Assembly: GCA_903865745.1 (NCBI GenBank)
Contig: CAIPKV010000081.1
Location: forward strand, 1 to 58,683
Reading direction: 5' to 3'
Origin: an uncultured Verrucomicrobia subdivision 3 bacterium
GTDB lineage: Bacteria; Verrucomicrobiota; Verrucomicrobiia; Limisphaerales; UBA11358
Length of the DNA: 58,683 nucleotides
Part shown: one piece after another, positions 9,409 through 19,276 of the stretch
How positions within the stretch are numbered: position 1 is the stretch's first letter
Layout of the letters: every line of letters starts with the position of its first letter
The notes under the pieces: model-generated
Told to the model about the DNA's origin: nothing
The model's input: only the letters and a program-made list of their open reading frames with translations
Databases searched by the model: none
Made by a program: the position numbers and the translations under genes

Positions 9409-10896
9409 TCAACGCGCTGGATTATCGCTCAGCCGTCCCATTCGGTGCCCCACCGCGCCGTAGAACGCGACGTAGGCATAGGCGATCAGTGGCACGATGA
9501 AAGACAGTTGGAGATTCTTGGTCGCATCCGCGATGAAGCCTTGCACTGGCGGCAGAATCGCCCCGCCGAGAATCGCCATCACCAGCAGCGACGAGACCTG
9601 GCTTTTGAGATTGCCCGTCCCTTCCAGTGCCAGCGAAAATGTGTTCGACCAGCCAATAGAAGTGAACAGGCCAATCGCCACCACGCACCACATCGCTATT
9701 TTGCCGCCGAGCAAGATGGCTGTGAGTAGTAGCGCAACGACGGTCAGCGAAAAAATGGTCAGTGTGCGACCCGCCAGTCCTCTGCCAAACTGGAACAACA
9801 CCCAGCACAGCCCGATGAACGGTAGATAGAGTTTGAAGACTGACCAGTTTGCCCGGAACGATTCGCCCCATTGCGAAAAGATGTCGCCAACAGAATGGTT
9901 TTGCAGCGCATCCATCGGATAACTCTTGGCCGCCCAGAGCAGCAGATACGCCAGCAGCGGAATGACGATAAGCAGCAGTTGCTTGTTTGCTCGCTTCATC
10001 TCGCTCAATTCTACCGCGCCCATGAAGCGACCGATCATCAATCCGCCCCAATAGAGCGAAACGTATTTGCTCGCCTCCACCGCCGTCAGTCCCGCGACGG
10101 TGGGCTGACCAAGGAAGTTGATGATGGCACTACCGACGGACACTTCGCCGCCGACATACATAAAGATGGCGATCACGCCGAGGACGACGTGCGGATATTT
10201 CAAAGCGCCAGCACCACGTTCAATCTGCCCTTCGCCGATGTGCGGCAGATGGATGAAGAAGAAAATTACAGCGAGCACCACGAAGACGATGCTGAATGCG
10301 AGATACGGCAGCTTGACGGAATCCGCGCCGTGCGCGCCGGTCTTGGCGAAGTATTGGTAGATGAGAAACCCGCCGATGATCGGGCCGATGGTCGTGCCGA
10401 TGGAATTAAAACCTTGCGCGAGGTTCAGCCGCGACGACGCCGTCTTCTCAGGACCAAGAATGGTGACGTAGGGATTAGCAGCGATTTGCAGCATGGCGAA
10501 GCCGAGGCCGACGATGAAGAGCGCCATGAGAAACATCGGATATGACATCGCCACCGCCGCCGGCCAGAACAACGCGCTACCCGTGGCGGAGATCAAAAGG
10601 CCGATGACGATGCCGTTTTTGTAGCCGAGCTTGGCGATGGGATCGCCCGTGGTTATGGAGATGAGAAAATAAATCAGCGAGCCAACGAAGTAAGCGCCAA
10701 AGAACGCGAATTGCACCAGCATCGCCTGGAAGTAGGTCAGCGTGAAGGCTTCCTTGAAACGCGGGATGAGGATGTCATTGAACACCGTCATGAATCCCCA
10801 CAGGAAAAAAAGCGAGGTCATGATGGCGAACGAGCCGCGATAGCTCGCGCCGTTGCCGGTGTTGGTTTGCGTCGTCGTGGCGGGCATGGTGGGCAT
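9409..10896 (-). CDS. FHS-family sugar:proton symporter (FucP/GluP-like permease)
   Basis: The 495-aa membrane protein matches the fucose-galactose-glucose:H+ symporter family of the MFS. Diagnostic stretches are LFFLWGFMTVFNDILIP in TM1 with the conserved Asn-Asp pair, FFGAYFVGS, GLGFAMLQIAANPYV in the fourth segment, and RLNLAQGFNSIGTTIGP. The C-terminal half has GGAILPPVQGFIAD. Known relatives import L-fucose, glucose/galactose or mannose. It lies between the ROK kinase (92 bp downstream) and the second SP porter (87 bp upstream), so monosaccharide import feeding the kinase is likely. A hydrophilic insertion in the C-terminal half (about residues 325-350) is somewhat longer than usual. Confidence 0.9.
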   Translation of the reverse strand: MPTMPATTTQTNTGNGASYRGSFAIMTSLFFLWGFMTVFNDILIPRFKEAFTLTYFQAMLVQFAFFGAYFVGSLIYFLISITTGDPIAKLGYKNGIVIGLLISATGSALFWPAAVAMSYPMFLMALFIVGLGFAMLQIAANPYVTILGPEKTASSRLNLAQGFNSIGTTIGPIIGGFLIYQYFAKTGAHGADSVKLPYLAFSIVFVVLAVIFFFIHLPHIGEGQIERGAGALKYPHVVLGVIAIFMYVGGEVSVGSAIINFLGQPTVAGLTAVEASKYVSLYWGGLMIGRFMGAVELSEMKRANKQLLLIVIPLLAYLLLWAAKSYPMDALQNHSVGDIFSQWGESFRANWSVFKLYLPFIGLCWVLFQFGRGLAGRTLTIFSLTVVALLLTAILLGGKIAMWCVVAIGLFTSIGWSNTFSLALEGTGNLKSQVSSLLVMAILGGAILPPVQGFIADATKNLQLSFIVPLIAYAYVAFYGAVGHRMGRLSDNPAR

Positions 10897-10983
10897 GGTT
10901 TTTTAAGCGATTACTTCGGCCAGCGTTTGAACGTCCCGATAGATGATTGGCGAATTGCCCATGTCAGTTTGCATTTAATTAAT

Positions 10984-12375
10984 TCAGGCATCGATGCCCA
11001 GTTTGTGTTGCATTTCCTCCAGCGGCACGCCTTTGGTTTCAATCACCATTGTCTTCACCCAGACGAGTTGCAACACCATCATGAACGCGAAAAATGCAAA
11101 CACATAGCCTGGCGCGAAGGTCGTGACCAGTTGTGGGAAAAATGTCGTCAGCGCGGCTGCAAACACCCAGTGCGTGCCGCAGCCCAACGCTTGGCCCTCG
11201 GCGCGGTGGCGGTTCGGAAATATTTCGGAGATATAAACCCAGATTACCGCGCCCTGACCGATGGCGTGCGCGCCGATGAACGCGAAAATGCACACCGGCA
11301 CGATGGCGTAGTGCTGCGTGAAAAACGCCCACGAGGTCAGCCCCAGCGACGCGATGTAGCCGAACGAGCCGATGAACAACAGTGTGCGCCGGCCTAGTTT
11401 GTCAATCAGCCACAGGCCGACAAAGGTGAAAATCAAATTCGTGATGCCGATGCCAACGGATTGCAGCAGCGCGGCTTTTTCGCCGAGGCCGGTCATCTCG
11501 AAAATGCGCGGCGCGAAATACAGCACGGCGTTGATGCCGGAAAGCTGATTGAAGAAAGCGATCAAGAACGCCAGCAGAATCGGCACGCGCAAACGCCAGG
11601 TCCAAAAATTCGCCGAGGTCTTGGTTTCGGGACGCGCGGCGGATTGGATTTCATCCGCGTGCGCTTCCAGTTCCGCCTGCGGTTTTTCCGGCTCAATGAG
11701 TTTCAGCACGGCGAGTCCTGCGGCGCGGTCGCCTTTGCGCGTGATGAGCCAGCGCGGGCTTTCTGGGAGGCCAAAACACATCACGGCATAAATCACGGAG
11801 GGAATCGCCGCCACGCCGAGCATCCACCGCCAGCCGTCCTCGCCCGCAACGCGGGCGAGGACGGCGTTTGACGCGAAGGCGACGATGATACCGAAAACGA
11901 TGTTGAACTGGAACATGCCCGTGAGCCGCCCGCGATGGGCGGGTGGCGCGATCTCGGAAATATAAAGCGGCGCAGCCACCGTCGAGATGCCGATGCCAAT
12001 ACCGCCGAGGATGCGCGCGACGATAAAAACTCCCACGCCGTTGGCAATCGCGCAGCCAACCGCCGAAATGATGTAAAGCACGCCGATGAAGAGCAGCGTT
12101 TTCTTGCGGCCGAATTTGTCCGTCGGCCAGCCGCCGAAAAGCGCGCCAAACACCGTGCCGTAGAGCGCCGAGCCCATCGCGAGGCCGTGCATCCCCGCGC
12201 TCAAGCCCCAAAGTTTCTGGATGGTCTGCTCCGCGCCGGAGATGACCACGGTGTCGAAGCCGAACAGAAAGCCTGCGAGCGCCGAGGTGATGGCCCAGAA
12301 AAAAATGCGGCCGTTCAGAGGCACGGCGGATGCTTTGCCGGGAATTTTCGCCATCGTTGGAGTTGGGAGGTTCAT
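10984..12375 (-). CDS. MFS sugar porter, SP family (second)
   Basis: This 463-aa transporter has the SP-family marks GFLFGFDTVVISGAEQTI, DKFGRKKTLLF, PLYISEIAPPAHRGRLTGMFQ, PESPRWLI, a QLSGINAVLYF segment in TM7 and ETKGVPLEEMQ at the end. The QLSGIN stretch is the hexose-binding signature seen in XylE/GLUT-type porters. The start is placed at 12375, 8 bp after the stop of the GH130 fusion gene; the longer open frame upstream lies inside that gene and is not credible. Having two SP porters and one FHS permease in one operon suggests several released sugars are imported. The substrate cannot be read from sequence. Confidence 0.9.
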   Translation of the reverse strand: MNLPTPTMAKIPGKASAVPLNGRIFFWAITSALAGFLFGFDTVVISGAEQTIQKLWGLSAGMHGLAMGSALYGTVFGALFGGWPTDKFGRKKTLLFIGVLYIISAVGCAIANGVGVFIVARILGGIGIGISTVAAPLYISEIAPPAHRGRLTGMFQFNIVFGIIVAFASNAVLARVAGEDGWRWMLGVAAIPSVIYAVMCFGLPESPRWLITRKGDRAAGLAVLKLIEPEKPQAELEAHADEIQSAARPETKTSANFWTWRLRVPILLAFLIAFFNQLSGINAVLYFAPRIFEMTGLGEKAALLQSVGIGITNLIFTFVGLWLIDKLGRRTLLFIGSFGYIASLGLTSWAFFTQHYAIVPVCIFAFIGAHAIGQGAVIWVYISEIFPNRHRAEGQALGCGTHWVFAAALTTFFPQLVTTFAPGYVFAFFAFMMVLQLVWVKTMVIETKGVPLEEMQHKLGIDA

Positions 12376-12383
12376 GGTTTTAT

Positions 12384-15300
12384 TTATTTCTTGGATGGTG
12401 TTGAACTGACTGAAAATGTCTGACTTTTCTCCGGTTTCAACGAAAGATATTTTTGGCCGGGCAAGGCGATTCGCAACGTCTTTTTTCCGTCGCCTTGAAA
12501 ATGAGGTTTTACTCTGACCAAAACATGGTCGCCGTCGCGCGTGAGATCGAAATCCAGCCGCCAATTTTGAAACCGGAAATTTTTAACGGTGGCGTGATCG
12601 CTTCCCGGCGGCAGGCTCGGTGCCAGCCCCAAATCGGCATCCGCCGGCTCCAGATCGACTCCCAAGGTTAATAAAACCATCGCGGTTAGAAACTCGCCAT
12701 GCGACCAGACGAGGATTGGATTGGCCGGATTCCCGCCGGCATCCCAGCGTTCCGGAAGATAATTGCTGCCGCCGGCCGACTTGGCGCGATATTGCGCCAG
12801 GGCTTGCAAGTGATTCCAAGCCGCGTCAGTCCGGCCTTGCAACCATTCCGTTTGCGCCGCCCAGCTTGAACCCAGTGGCCAAGCCTCAGCGGCCTGCCCT
12901 TCCGGAAACGATGGACTGCCCGGCAGTGCATCAAATCGGCCGATCAAATGCGTTGGTTTTTCGAGCAACTTGGCGATGGACACCTGCGTGGCGGCAAAAC
13001 GGGGATCCGTTGCGGTCACGATTCCTTCGCCTTTCCCGAAAATTTCCAGACGCGCTAAATTGAACATTCCGCTGTCCGCGCGCGTGTCCACAATGCCTTC
13101 ATGGCCATTCCGGTATTTGCCGGGGGCATACGGAATAAATCGCAGAAGCGTGGCGTCGTAGGCGGTCGCGTCAAATTTCTCTTTCAGCCGCGTGGCGGCT
13201 TCACTCCAAGACTGTGCCTGGTCGACCTGACCAAGTTTGTTGGCAATTTTGGCGCTCGCAATCAGCCCAGCATAGACCTCCGCGTTGGGCCAAGTTGCTT
13301 TGGTGGGGGCGGAAGAAATCCATTCGTCCGCAAGATCCAACATACCTTCGTCCGCGACGCGCTTCTGCATGTAATTGGAAACCTTCTCCACATAATCCCA
13401 ATGCTTTTTTAGGAAACTGTCTCCGTCGGGCCGCAATCGGGAATAATACCAGAGTGCGAGCACGCCGATTTCGCCCTGCTGCGCCTCGTCCTCGCCGCCG
13501 ACCCAGCCGAAGCCGGGCTGTGCCGCCCAAAAATCAAAAAAGGCGTCAGCTCCCTTAAAATTTCCGATGAGCGCCAGCCCCAGCGTCGAGTAACCGCCAT
13601 CGCGCACCCAGGCGTCACGATAGTTGAACGGGTCAGCCTCGATCACGCCGTTGGCGAACTGGAGTGATTCCACTGCGTCAATTGAGTCGGAAAACAACCG
13701 GTCCAAAATACCGTCGCCGGTGGTAATTTGAACGCGATCGGCGTTTCGCTCAGCGTCGCTGTCCTTGTAGCCGCCCAGCAAAGATTTCCAAGCCTCGACA
13801 TAATTTTTCCCCTTTGGTGGAGCGCTGTCAGTGGCGTCAAAACATACCACGACCTCGCGGGTGGAAGAAATTTCTCGGATGGTCTGGTGTTCATCGCAGC
13901 GGACGGTTTTCCCCGCCGGCCAAGTGGCCAATGTCAGTGCCGGGCCGGGAATTTTGTCTAACGGAAATTCCGGATCCCGCCAGCAGCGCCAGGTGGCTAC
14001 AAAATCATTCAGTCCGGCGTCATCATCGGTCCGTTTCAACTGGATCAATTCGGGATTTTTCCATTGCGCGACGAAGCGGAAATTGACAGGCTCCGTGAAA
14101 GTGTATTTCAGAAAGACCGGGCTTTTTGGCGCGGTCTTTTTGGCGGAGATTTCGCACGTCACCGTGCCATCTTCCGATTCCAAATGCAACCAGCCAGGAC
14201 GGGAATCCGTGTCGCGGTAATGCAGCGTGGTGAGATCGAGCCACGCGCCGTTTTTTTGAATCTTCGGGCGACCGGAAAATTCCACAAAGATCGGCGTGCG
14301 GCGGGTGATGTCGCTCATGCCGGACCAGAGTTCGCAGACTTTCCCGTTGTTTGCCAGGCGAGCCAAGATTGTCGCGCCGGAAACGACCACGTCATGGTTG
14401 TCGTATGCAGGTTTGTCGCGGAGCGACAAGTTGAGTGCCGGATGTGGAGCCGGATGAGATTCGGCCGTCGCCAGCAAACCGGCCTTCGCCCTCAATTTTT
14501 TTATAGTCTCGGCGGGAAGCACGGAATTCCAAATCGAAAAATCTTTAATCTTGCCAGCAAAACGACTTCCGCCCCAAGGGGAGGCACCTCCAATTTTGAC
14601 CGATGGTTCGGCATCAGCCAACGTGGCTGACTGCGACAGGATCGACTCGCCGTTTTTGAACAGGGTCAGCGTTTGCGTTTCACCGTCATAGGTGACGGTC
14701 AACATCTGCCATTTGCCAGTGTCGAAGGGCGTGCCCGAATCGAGGTCAAGCGCGTGCCCCCAAAAGCGGATGCCGCCTTTGTCAATCCTGACAATAAACC
14801 GCTGCGCGCCCGGCGTGTCACCGTTGCCGCTGCCGAAGCCCGCAATAATCGGGTTGGCCGGCGGATTGTCCATATAGGCGCAAAAATTCATTGTCCACGA
14901 ATCGCCTGCTTTCACCGGCAGACCGGCCACGTTGTTTGAGACGAAGCCATCCTGACTCCCGTCGAACACCAGCGTTCCGTCCTGGTGAAACACCGGCGCA
15001 CCAGCGTCCGGGCTGCTGGCTGGCAGACTGGTATCGGTTGCGGGCGCGACGACTGCGCCGACGAATGAGTCCGCGCAGCCGAAATAAACGAACCACTGGT
15101 TCTTGAAAAAAACGAGGCCTTGGGTAAACGTTGTGCCTTCCTTGTAAAGTCCGGTTTTTTCCCACGGAAATTCCGGCTCGATGTAGGGCTGGTCCAAACG
15201 CGCAATCAGTTTGGTCGGATCGTTCCAATCGAACAACGCCTGGCCACCGCAGTAAATGCCCGGCGGGCGGGACGGATCACGGTCGTCGCCGGTCGCATTC

Positions 15301-16157
15301 ATGCCGTTGTAAAAAACCACAATGCCATTCTTGGTGAGCACGGCGGGCGGGCCGATTTCGTCCAGGCCGCTGTCGAAAAATCCCCGGCGTGTGGGCATCA
15401 CCTCGCACGGTTTTCCATTGTCGTCTTCGATCGGCTTCCAATGAACCATATCTTCCGATGTAGCCATCTTCGTGCCTTGGATGTCAAAATACATCCAGTA
15501 TTTGCCTTTGATTTTCGCTGCCACGAGCCGTCCGTCCTTGACCTCGGTGACAATGGACGCGGATTTGTATTCCGCGTTTTCATATTTGGTGCCGGCGAAG
15601 GGCGAACCGAGCTTGATCCAGTTTTTCAAATCCTTTGAGACCGCCAGACCGAGGCGCCATTTGCTTCCGCAATACTCGGTGTAGGTCAGCACATAAAATC
15701 CGTCCGGCGACTCGGCCAGCCGGGGATCCTCGCAGCCGCCGTAGGCGTCGCTGCCGCCCCATTCCCAGCTTTTCTGCGAATCATCCTGCGGAAACAGCAC
15801 CGGCGATGAATCCTTTTTGAAATGGATGCCGTCCTCGCTGACCGCATAGCCGACGCGCGAACAACTGTTGCCCGGACCCTGCTGGGCGCGATAAAGCACG
15901 ACTATCTTGCCATCCCGAACCATGGCGGCTGGATTATAGACCCAGTCTTTTTCCCAATGCACCGGTGCTTTGCTCAACGGGCAGTCGAAGGTCGTATTGG
16001 TATTCGGGCTGATGACCGGCTGGCCATGTTGCACGCGCGCGAACGGCCCGATGGCCCAGGCAGGCAAATTAGTTTCGCTGCCCGCCCGGCTTGGGGCGCA
16101 GGCTGTCATCATGGCCAGGGTGAGAAGGCACAAGTTTATGTTTTTCATTTTTATCAT
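12384..16157 (-). CDS. Secreted GH130-LamG-six-hairpin glycosidase fusion
   Basis: The protein is about 1257 aa with a lipoprotein- or Sec-like signal (LLTLAMMTACAPSRAGS; the Cys could be lipidated). Residues ~30-380 are a five-bladed propeller of GH130 type: YNPAAMVRDGKIVVLYRAQ, SRVGYAVSEDGIHF, and GGCEDPRLAESPDG with the catalytic Asp of EDPR. Residues ~395-560 form a LamG/concanavalin-like domain (FDGSQDGFVSNN, ENPANPIIAGFG region, GKIKDFSIWNSVLP). After a beta-sandwich linker, residues ~835-1150 form an (alpha/alpha)6 six-hairpin domain of the GH15/GH63 superfamily (NYRDAWVRDGGYSTLGLAL, WVGGEDEAQQGEIGVLALWYY). GH130 acts on beta-mannosides, consistent with the mannosidase gene 16 bp upstream. 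Two hydrolase folds in one chain is unusual. The start could also be the ATG at 16148. Confidence 0.82.
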   Translation of the reverse strand: MIKMKNINLCLLTLAMMTACAPSRAGSETNLPAWAIGPFARVQHGQPVISPNTNTTFDCPLSKAPVHWEKDWVYNPAAMVRDGKIVVLYRAQQGPGNSCSRVGYAVSEDGIHFKKDSSPVLFPQDDSQKSWEWGGSDAYGGCEDPRLAESPDGFYVLTYTEYCGSKWRLGLAVSKDLKNWIKLGSPFAGTKYENAEYKSASIVTEVKDGRLVAAKIKGKYWMYFDIQGTKMATSEDMVHWKPIEDDNGKPCEVMPTRRGFFDSGLDEIGPPAVLTKNGIVVFYNGMNATGDDRDPSRPPGIYCGGQALFDWNDPTKLIARLDQPYIEPEFPWEKTGLYKEGTTFTQGLVFFKNQWFVYFGCADSFVGAVVAPATDTSLPASSPDAGAPVFHQDGTLVFDGSQDGFVSNNVAGLPVKAGDSWTMNFCAYMDNPPANPIIAGFGSGNGDTPGAQRFIVRIDKGGIRFWGHALDLDSGTPFDTGKWQMLTVTYDGETQTLTLFKNGESILSQSATLADAEPSVKIGGASPWGGSRFAGKIKDFSIWNSVLPAETIKKLRAKAGLLATAESHPAPHPALNLSLRDKPAYDNHDVVVSGATILARLANNGKVCELWSGMSDITRRTPIFVEFSGRPKIQKNGAWLDLTTLHYRDTDSRPGWLHLESEDGTVTCEISAKKTAPKSPVFLKYTFTEPVNFRFVAQWKNPELIQLKRTDDDAGLNDFVATWRCWRDPEFPLDKIPGPALTLATWPAGKTVRCDEHQTIREISSTREVVVCFDATDSAPPKGKNYVEAWKSLLGGYKDSDAERNADRVQITTGDGILDRLFSDSIDAVESLQFANGVIEADPFNYRDAWVRDGGYSTLGLALIGNFKGADAFFDFWAAQPGFGWVGGEDEAQQGEIGVLALWYYSRLRPDGDSFLKKHWDYVEKVSNYMQKRVADEGMLDLADEWISSAPTKATWPNAEVYAGLIASAKIANKLGQVDQAQSWSEAATRLKEKFDATAYDATLLRFIPYAPGKYRNGHEGIVDTRADSGMFNLARLEIFGKGEGIVTATDPRFAATQVSIAKLLEKPTHLIGRFDALPGSPSFPEGQAAEAWPLGSSWAAQTEWLQGRTDAAWNHLQALAQYRAKSAGGSNYLPERWDAGGNPANPILVWSHGEFLTAMVLLTLGVDLEPADADLGLAPSLPPGSDHATVKNFRFQNWRLDFDLTRDGDHVLVRVKPHFQGDGKKTLRIALPGQKYLSLKPEKSQTFSVSSTPSKK

Positions 16158-16173
16158 TTCTTGATTCTTCCGT

Positions 16174-19017
16174 TTAGTTATAAACGGTGATTCCCGCCGG
16201 ATCAGAATTCCAAGCCTTGATCTGCATCGTTCCGGGTGCAGTTGCCGGCAGGGAAACTTTAACCGTGCGGCTTTCACCCGGCGGGATGAAGAAATAATTG
16301 TCCTCAAAACCAGAATAGTTGCGCCCGGCCGGATAGGAGTTGTTCAGACTTTCGGAAGCTGGCGGCTCGTCAATGGTCACCATCAGCGCGGGAGCGGCAC
16401 CGGTGTTTTTAATTTCCAGGGAAAAATCCCTGGCTCCGTCCGTCCCAGTCGAAAGCCCCGAAACCTTGGCCGCGAGTTTCGTTGCCGGTGCCTTGAGCAA
16501 TCCGGCCAGTGGGCCGGGCAGGGTGGCACCGGGCAGGCTGATGCCGAAGGGATAAAAGTTGCGGGCGACCACCTGGCCGGAATCGTCGAGCAGCTCGACC
16601 CACAGCAGCGCCATGTTGCCGGTCAGGTCGTAGGGCGGAGTCCAGTCAATCCCACCCAACTTTAAAGAACCTTCCGCCGGTGCTTCCGCGCTGATGGTCT
16701 TGTCCAGCCAGGTTTTGCCTTGCAGGTCAAAGACGCGGTAGCGGCAACGGTAGCCAGTCAAAGCATTTTGGTGATCGTTCACCGCCCAAAGTTCCACTGG
16801 AAATTTGCCATCGTGGCCCCATAGCTTGAGGCCAGCCCCCCAAGTGCCCGCGTTTTCAGCTTCGAGCGTGTTATAGACGGCCATCACGTCAACGGGCGCG
16901 AACGCCTGTTTCATATAATAGTAGGCCATCTTGCGCTGCCCGGAGTATTCCACGATGCAGCCCTGCGCGGCGTTCGGCCAGGGTTCGTTATAAGACCAAA
17001 TGGCGCACGCGCTGCGATGCCAGCGGAAACGACGCATCGCCGAACACGCGCACCGCAGCGCCTCGGCCTGGGTGTATTGGCTGCAACGCACCGTGGTGTC
17101 CAAGTCCGGCAGGTTGTTGCCGAAAAGGCTTTCGCAGCCTGAAAATCCGGCCCAGTTATCATCGGTGACCGCCGCCCCAAAAGCCTTGTGATAACGCCAG
17201 ACTGAATTTTTTCTGCCCATCGGCCAGAGCGCGTCGGCGGGAATGATGGATTTCAACGTCGCCACCGAGGACAGGCAGCCGACGCCGTATTCCGTCCATT
17301 CGCACGGATTGAGCGGGCCGCTGAACCGGTATTGCCCCTGGTTGAACATGAAATAATTTCGGGGATAGAGAAATTCATATTCGCCGTGCCGCTGGGCCGT
17401 GATGATCGGATCAGGATCAAAGAAGGGCCGGGTGGGATCCACCTCGTTGCAGATCGCCCGCAACTGGGCCATCTGCCGGCTGTTTTCCTTGTCCAGATAC
17501 ATTTCGTTGCCGCCGCAATAGCGCACGATCGAAGGGTGATTGATCCAGAGTGGCAGCAACTCGCGGGTTTCCTTGGCGGCGATGGCCAGCGCTTCGTCGG
17601 TTTCCGGCGCGTTGAAGCGCGCGCCACCGCAGAAAAATTCCTGATCCAGCAAGATGCCGTAACGGTCGCAAAGCTCGTAAAAATCCGGTTTCTCCAGCAC
17701 GCCGCCGCCCCACAGACGGATAAAATTAAAATTAGCCTCGGCTGCCGAACGCACCAGATGCTCGTAGAATGAACGGTCCGGGCGGCCGTAGAGTGAATCC
17801 GCTGGCACCCAGTTCCCGCCTCGGGCAAAAATTTTCCGCCCATTGATCTGCATCAGGTAGCGCCGGTCCGGCATCGGATCGGGCATCGGCCGTGCTAGAC
17901 CGGCGTCATAATCAAAGTAATTGGTGTCTTCCGCCACCGCCGGATTCGGAAGCATTTTCAGGTCACGCACACCGAACTGGGTGCTGACGCGATGTAGTTC
18001 ATTTGTGGAACCGGGAATCCGCGCGGTGATTTCCAGGGCGTAAAGCGGTTGTTCGCCATAACCGTGCGGCCACCAAAGTTCCGGCTTGAGCAATTCGAGC
18101 GAACAATCAATCTGACGCGGAGAGGTTCCGGCCTCCACCCGCTGTGTCGCCGTAAGCATTGCGGCTCCGCCAACGAGCGGGCGCACCTGATAGCGCAACT
18201 CAAGCGTCTGCGGATGATCCGCTTGGACTTCCACTTTGGTCAGCAATTCCGCTTTGTCATAGGGCGGCGATAGTTTTGAAAAAACCAGCGGTTGAAAAAG
18301 AAATGCACCCCGGTCGGAAATCAATTTCACACTTTTCTCGATCCCCAGATTCATGATTTTTGGCGCAAAGTCCCAGCCCAGTTCGCTCTCGCCCTTGGTA
18401 TGAGAATACGCTGGCCGAAACTCCGGCGGCGGCGAGTCCGCGCCGGCCAGGCTCGCGGGAACTTGGTGCACCAGCAACGTCACGATGTTGTCCTCACCCA
18501 AGCGCAGTTGTTTGGAAACTTCAAACTCGAAAGGTGTGAACGCCCCCTCATGCCGGCCCAAGCGTTGTCCGTTGAGCCAGACCTCGCATTCGTAGTCCAC
18601 GCCGTCAAAATGAAGCCTCACTTCACGGCTTTGCCAGGCTTCAGGCACACGGAAACTCTTTCGATACCACCATTCCTTCCGCCAGACCCAGCCGATTTTT
18701 TCTGCCGTTGAATTCTCGCCGTAAAACAAGGGTGGCAATTTGCCGGCGCGTTCCAAATCCCAATGCACGTCGCCGGGAACCATGGCGGCAATCGCTTGCG
18801 TCGCCGGATATCCATCGGCAAACGCCTTTTGCGTGACGCCCAGTCCGGGATCGAAATCGGCAACGGTCCAATCATTGCCGTCAAGCAGCATCTCAGGCGG
18901 CGACGCTGGTTCGGCTCCGGCCAGGGTGATGCCTTGATACACGCAAAGGCCCGCTAACATGGCAAGCCCTGCGATAACTCGCCGGTCCGGAAAACTCCTG
19001 CGCCAATTTCTTGTCAT
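16174..19017 (-). CDS. Secreted GH2 beta-mannosidase-like enzyme
   Basis: The product (947 aa from the ATG at 19017) has a signal peptide (RRVIAGLAMLAGLCVYQGITLAGA) and the five-domain layout of GH2 mannosidases. The N-terminal sugar-binding domain includes MVPGDVHWDLERAG and the mannosidase-typical WWYRKSFRVP, followed by FDGVDYECEVWLNG. The TIM barrel contains NFIRLWGGGVLEKPDFYELCD and IVRYCGGNEMYL near residue 500 with the acid/base Glu. CEWTEYGVGC near 574 is the candidate nucleophile Glu. The family removes terminal beta-mannose from oligosaccharides. It is the first gene of the minus-strand run; no copy of the C-tract motif lies upstream of it. A longer start at 19050 is possible, but it only adds residues before the charged n-region. 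Confidence 0.87.
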   Translation of the reverse strand: MTRNWRRSFPDRRVIAGLAMLAGLCVYQGITLAGAEPASPPEMLLDGNDWTVADFDPGLGVTQKAFADGYPATQAIAAMVPGDVHWDLERAGKLPPLFYGENSTAEKIGWVWRKEWWYRKSFRVPEAWQSREVRLHFDGVDYECEVWLNGQRLGRHEGAFTPFEFEVSKQLRLGEDNIVTLLVHQVPASLAGADSPPPEFRPAYSHTKGESELGWDFAPKIMNLGIEKSVKLISDRGAFLFQPLVFSKLSPPYDKAELLTKVEVQADHPQTLELRYQVRPLVGGAAMLTATQRVEAGTSPRQIDCSLELLKPELWWPHGYGEQPLYALEITARIPGSTNELHRVSTQFGVRDLKMLPNPAVAEDTNYFDYDAGLARPMPDPMPDRRYLMQINGRKIFARGGNWVPADSLYGRPDRSFYEHLVRSAAEANFNFIRLWGGGVLEKPDFYELCDRYGILLDQEFFCGGARFNAPETDEALAIAAKETRELLPLWINHPSIVRYCGGNEMYLDKENSRQMAQLRAICNEVDPTRPFFDPDPIITAQRHGEYEFLYPRNYFMFNQGQYRFSGPLNPCEWTEYGVGCLSSVATLKSIIPADALWPMGRKNSVWRYHKAFGAAVTDDNWAGFSGCESLFGNNLPDLDTTVRCSQYTQAEALRCACSAMRRFRWHRSACAIWSYNEPWPNAAQGCIVEYSGQRKMAYYYMKQAFAPVDVMAVYNTLEAENAGTWGAGLKLWGHDGKFPVELWAVNDHQNALTGYRCRYRVFDLQGKTWLDKTISAEAPAEGSLKLGGIDWTPPYDLTGNMALLWVELLDDSGQVVARNFYPFGISLPGATLPGPLAGLLKAPATKLAAKVSGLSTGTDGARDFSLEIKNTGAAPALMVTIDEPPASESLNNSYPAGRNYSGFEDNYFFIPPGESRTVKVSLPATAPGTMQIKAWNSDPAGITVYN

Positions 19018-19276
19018 AAGTTTGGATATAAAGCAGACCATAAACATCACTCAATAAATGGTTCTTGAGACGGTAAATCAGCATGGTTTTTAAAAATAAT
19101 CCAGCCTGCCCAGCCGCCCCATGCCTGCGCGTGCGGCCCAATAGGATGACTTGCTCGCCATGCCTTGAACATTGTTGAGGGCACTGGCAGCGCTGCCGTC
19201 AACTACTGCAGGCTACCATTGTAGTTTTCCGGGGTGACATAGCATCTCAAATCTGCCCGTCCACAACGGAGCTTCA

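Noticed and set aside
5224-12375. The two SP porters as a recent tandem duplication
   Set aside because: Their sequences differ throughout apart from family motifs, and two unrelated sugar genes plus another transporter lie between.
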